Shown piece by piece: positions 7,365 to 10,350 of a stretch of 10,350 nucleotides of DNA. A model generated the notes under the pieces. That model made no database searches, had not been told where the DNA came from, and worked only from the letters and a program-made list of their open reading frames with translations. The stretch lies in the NCBI GenBank assembly GCA_027575805.1, contig JANBPU010000456.1:1-10350 (forward strand), written 5' to 3'. The translations under genes were made by a program, and so were the position numbers. The first letter of the stretch is position 1. Each line of letters begins with the position of its first letter. Source of the stretch: Mycoemilia scoparia. Taxonomy: Eukaryota > Kickxellomycota > Kickxellomycetes > Kickxellales > Kickxellaceae.

Positions 7365-9880
7365 ATGATTGTTTCAAGATCGTATCTTCAGCTAGCCTTG
7401 GCCACCGCCTTGGCAACAACCATCATAACAACAGAAGCAGCTACTGCTGCTGATGCTACTACTAATGCTAACAAAATCACACCCGAGATGTTGCAGCCTG
7501 ATACAAATGGTAACCATAGACCTGGTGCCGGAATTTCCGAAGACGACCCTTTGACACATAAAGCCAGGAAAAACCTTGTTAATAATTTTTCTTTAGAGAA
7601 GCGGAACTTTTTGGTCCAAACACCACCACTGCCAAACAGAAATAGTAATGATAACGGCGACGATCCTGGTGCCCATCCCTCAACAACTTTGGGTACACAA
7701 CCACACACTTCTACTGCTACTGCTGGTGGTGGTGGTGGCAATGGTCCACCATGCAGCGATGGCAATTGCAATGGCGGTGGTGTTACCAAAGACCCTGTAT
7801 TCGATGATGACGGGCCTCCTATTACATGGCTCAACGTTGTAGTAGCCGGTGTGCTGCTGCTTGTTAATGGTAAGTATATATATCTTTAGCAATATATCAG
7901 TCACCACCCCTACCCTGTAAGATAGAGAATGGGACTATCCTATATCAACCAGAGAAAATCGCTTGTATGCAAGTCTACAATTACAAATATCAACATGTAA
8001 AGCACGCATACACAGGCACGCAAGGTCAGACTAGTTGATAAGAGGAGAAATGACGACTGGTTGTGTTGTATATGTGGTTCTTTGTACAAACTGCAGTGCT
8101 TACCTTCTGTCTGTCTGTATGTCTGTGTGTGTGTGGTACTCGAGGACAATGTTTGTCCCCTCTCTACAATTTCTCATCATTCAGTTATTGCGATATCGTC
8201 CAGCTAACCAATATACTTGTTATGTATAACACATAGTTTTCATGTCGCATACAATGGGTTTGGGAATATCCCGGAGCTTGATTATTTCGGCTTTGCGTTG
8301 CGTCTGCCAATTAACAGTAATGGCCCTAATTTTACGAGAGGTTTTCTTGACCCAGAATCCATTCTATATCTTTGGAATGACAATTGCCATTGGAGCTATG
8401 GCTGCATATGAGGTTACATTCTGGAGAAATAAACAGCGATTTGCCGGAATGTATTTTGTCACATTCGTATCCATTCTAACTTCAACATTGGTGGTTGGTT
8501 TAATCGGTAAGTCGTCACTCCTTTCCACTCTTCCCTGCCTCTTTGTCTGTGTGCAAACACACAAACATTTACAATATCCTGTTTAGGGGGCCAGCACTCC
8601 ACTCAGACCCCCTTAATATCGCTTTGCATGAGCCCCCATAGAAATACAAGGTTTCATTCTCTCCCTCTGTACTCCTAAAAGCCGATTCACCATCCCACAA
8701 ACACATTTCTCATCCCCACTCAGCCTTTTGGTTGAGATGAGCGCTTGCCACTTTGCATGCATATACATGCATTTATAGGTGTACCAGTGGGAAAGCCATT
8801 TAATGAACCAGTTTGTAAATTCCAAGTGCCTTCACCTGCATATAATGAGGGTTGTATATTGTTACAATGCAAGCTGCCGATTTCTTACTTTTGCTGCATC
8901 TACTGGATCAAACATATGAGACTAACTGCCAGATTTCTATTTGGTTTTTCTCTGTAGGAAACGCGTTTGCCATGAACATGAGACCCGCTTACAAAGCACA
9001 CAAGTTCATTCCTACCATGGGAATGCTTCTAGGCAATTGCATGGTTGGCATGTCCATAGGAATAAGCTCAGCAATTACATCCCTTAAAACCCATCGCGAT
9101 CGGATAGAGACTTATTTGGCATTTGGCGCCACGCGATGGGAAATTGCCCGCCCAGTTGTCACCAAAGCCCTACGCGAAGCCCTCATGCCAACAATCAATA
9201 ACATGAGCATCACTGGGCTAATTTCCATCCCTGGAATGATGACTGGTCAGATCCTTGGTGGCGTTGATGTGCTCGAAGCCTCGCATGCCCAAGAAATTAT
9301 CCTATTTCTTATCACCGCATCCACTGCCATGGGCACATTTATGTCAGTCATATCAACCGTCTATGTTGTGCTCGACAATAATCCAAGACTTTGCTTGGAG
9401 CGGTTGACGGCCAATGGGCAAGAAAAATCAAGCGCTGGGGGTCGTGGTGCTGCACTTTCTAATAATTCCTCTTTGGGATCATCAAGATCATCGAGCTCAA
9501 AGCAGCTCGGCCGTCTCCAGAAAAGCTTCAACAAAAGTAATGAACCAAACCTTGCAACTAGCAATACTCACAGCACTTTGGCAGCAAAGAATGCCAATGA
9601 ATTTGAAATCGGAAAAAATTCTGCTCCTGCTCGCTACCACCACCATCACCACTCAACAGCCGGAGGAAACCATCATCCATCAGCGCCTTCAAGCACCATT
9701 TCAAATCACAGCGATTCACATATTGTGAGTCCTCACCGCCTCAACATGGCCAAGCAAAAGGCAGTTTCTGACTATGACAAAAGTGCTACTAACAAGTCGT
9801 CCTCTGATTCCATTTTGTCCTCATCAAACGATGAAGAATCCAACTTAGGCTTATCCACAGCACTATACATCCACCCTTAG
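7365..9880 (+). CDS. UPF0014 (FetB/ALS3-like) ABC-type membrane permease, three exons, 565 aa
   Basis: Exons are 7365-7869, 8237-8506 and 8958-9880; both introns are phase 1. The family forms the membrane part of ABC transporters: bacterial FetB works with the ATPase FetA in iron homeostasis, and plant ALS3/STAR2 works in aluminium tolerance. No ATPase gene lies here. Residues 1 to about 26 are a hydrophobic signal peptide; 27-150 are a low-complexity ectodomain with a KR at 79-80, a Gly run at 121-125 and Cys130/Cys135. Membrane segments are at about 153-174, 182-203 (with the ALRCxxQL family motif), 211-229, 240-258, 275-296 (FIPTMGMLLGN), and a last hydrophobic stretch at 372-396. LAFGATRWEIARP at 312-324 is the expected ATPase-coupling helix, followed by GMMTGQILGG at 351-360. 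Residues from about 401 form a polar Ser/Asn/His tail with five His at 486-490. The family core is about 250 residues, so both ends are additions. The substrate is unknown. Confidence 0.9.
7870..8236 (+). other. Permease intron 1 (367 nt, phase 1)
   Basis: Donor G|GTAAGT at 7870; branch site CTAAC at 8204-8208; acceptor CACATAG ending at 8236. Joining Asn168 (AAT) and G to TT TTC ATG gives LLLVN-V-FMSHTMGLGISRSL, which runs through the first to second membrane segments as in the family. The intron contains TCTG and TG tandem repeats (about 8105-8136). It is long for a fungal intron. Confidence 0.85.
8507..8957 (+). other. Permease intron 2 (451 nt, phase 1)
   Basis: Donor ATCG|GTAAGT at 8507; branch site CTAAC at 8922-8926; acceptor TTCTCTGTAG ending at 8957. 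Splicing gives VVGLIG-NAFAMNM, matching the fungal family, where the fourth membrane segment is followed by Gly-x-x-(F/Y)AM. It holds a GGGGGCCAGC...AGACCCCC imperfect inverted repeat (about 8586-8612) with another CCCCC near 8633, and a possible cassette exon at 8779-8850. Confidence 0.85.
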
Positions 9881-10201
9881 TTTGTTCAATTCTTTTAATA
9901 TTTCATGTTATTTGCTTTTCACCGCCACCACATTATAAACTACTACCATTACAACTCTTTAATGGCAATTTTTCACGCTTTCTTTTGAAAATATAATTTT
10001 ATATTATTTGTGCTTGCTATAAAAAACTTGAGTGCACATGCGATGATGCACTTTTAATAATATCCAAAAATAGATTAATGAGGGATGTCGATGGATATAC
10101 AAAACCCATCTGTTTATACTAATATTAGAAGAAAGAAATAAAGCCTGTTCGTATGTTTTTACTATTAATAATAAGTGAGAGATAGGAAAAAGTAGGAAAA
10201 A
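9881..10201. other. 3' UTR of the permease gene and convergent spacer
   Basis: An AATAAA polyadenylation-type hexamer lies at 10137-10142, 257 bases after the stop codon and before the tRNA gene. The remainder is AT-rich with no gene. Runs of A at 10187-10191 and 10197-10201 read as T runs on the minus strand and are the probable Pol III stop signals of the tRNA. Confidence 0.6.
10197..10201 (-). terminator. Pol III oligo-T terminator of tRNA-Cys
   Basis: Directly after the discriminator base the minus strand reads TTTTT, followed by a second T5 at 10187-10191. A run of four or more Ts is the normal stop signal for RNA polymerase III, and a backup run shortly after is common. Confidence 0.7.
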
Positions 10202-10273
10202 AGGAGACACCCAGATTTGAACCGGGGACCGTTCGATCTGCAGTCGAATGCTCTACCACTGAGCTATGCCTCC
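10202..10273 (-). tRNA. tRNA-Cys (anticodon GCA)
   Basis: Seventy-two bases fold into a complete cloverleaf. The acceptor stem GGAGGCA pairs with TGTCTCC (one G-U), with U73 as discriminator, which is the identity base for cysteine. The D stem is GCTC/GAGC with loop AGTGGTA. The anticodon stem TTCGA/TCGAA carries loop CTGCAGA, anticodon GCA at 10239-10241. The T arm is CCCGG/CTGGG with loop TTCAAAT. The internal A box (TAGCTCAGTGG) and B box (GGTTCAAATCT) are intact. No intron is present and CCA is not encoded, as is normal for nuclear eukaryotic genes. A TATA-like stretch lies 30-35 bases upstream (about 10303-10308). Confidence 0.97.
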
Positions 10274-10350
10274 CTTCTGCTTTTATTTTTTATACTTACA
10301 ATTTATATACTTATAAATTTTAAAAGCCTTCACCCCACACCCACCAATCA

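Noticed and set aside
7388..7834. 148-codon minus-strand frame opposite permease exon 1
   Set aside because: It is the antisense shadow of a low-complexity coding exon; the plus strand has the signal peptide, splice sites and continuity with the UPF0014 core.
8852..8957. Upstream extension of permease exon 3 (open frame with an attractive hydrophobic stretch)
   Set aside because: It contains the CTAAC branch site and polypyrimidine tract of intron 2, and the family sequence joins directly at VGLIG-NAFAM.

Overview
The window looks like nuclear DNA of a filamentous fungus, most likely an early-diverging one (Mucoromycota-like). Reasons: a eukaryotic tRNA-Cys(GCA); GT-AG introns with CTAAC-type branch sites about 30 nt before the acceptor; AT-rich spacers full of CT, TA, CTA and TCTG microsatellites; and a permease whose sequence matches the fungal branch of the UPF0014 (FetB/ALS3) family. 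The lineage is an inference; the fungal reading is fairly safe.

Layout. 1-79: probable last 25 codons of a + strand gene with an acidic Ser-rich tail. 80 to about 3,540: no intact gene; this tract holds decayed repeats, namely a 68-bp inverted repeat (937-1004 / 1538-1605) and two diverged direct copies of a longer unit (1193-1323 with 1783-1920; 2749-2878 with 2963-3120). 3543-5227: a gene with a TATA box, an untranslated first exon, a 5' UTR intron (3770-3882) and a 418-residue protein ending in a divergent HSF-type DNA-binding domain. 5228 to about 7,270: spacer with microsatellites, a hairpin and two copies of a short dispersed motif also seen near 1450. 7365-9880: a three-exon UPF0014-family membrane permease of 565 residues, much longer than the family norm because of a secreted-type N-terminal extension and a Ser/His-rich C-terminal tail. 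10202-10273: tRNA-Cys on the minus strand, convergent with the permease gene.

The two protein genes are not an operon and nothing shows them to be functionally linked: one is a likely transcription factor, the other a likely metal or metabolite ABC-type permease whose ATPase partner is not in the window. The most notable points are the unusual permease architecture (Kex2-like site in the ectodomain, His cluster in the tail, a possible frame-preserving cassette exon in intron 2), the substituted recognition helix of the HSF-like protein, and transition-biased decay in the repeats that includes sites consistent with deaminated CpG. I found no convincing new multi-gene system.
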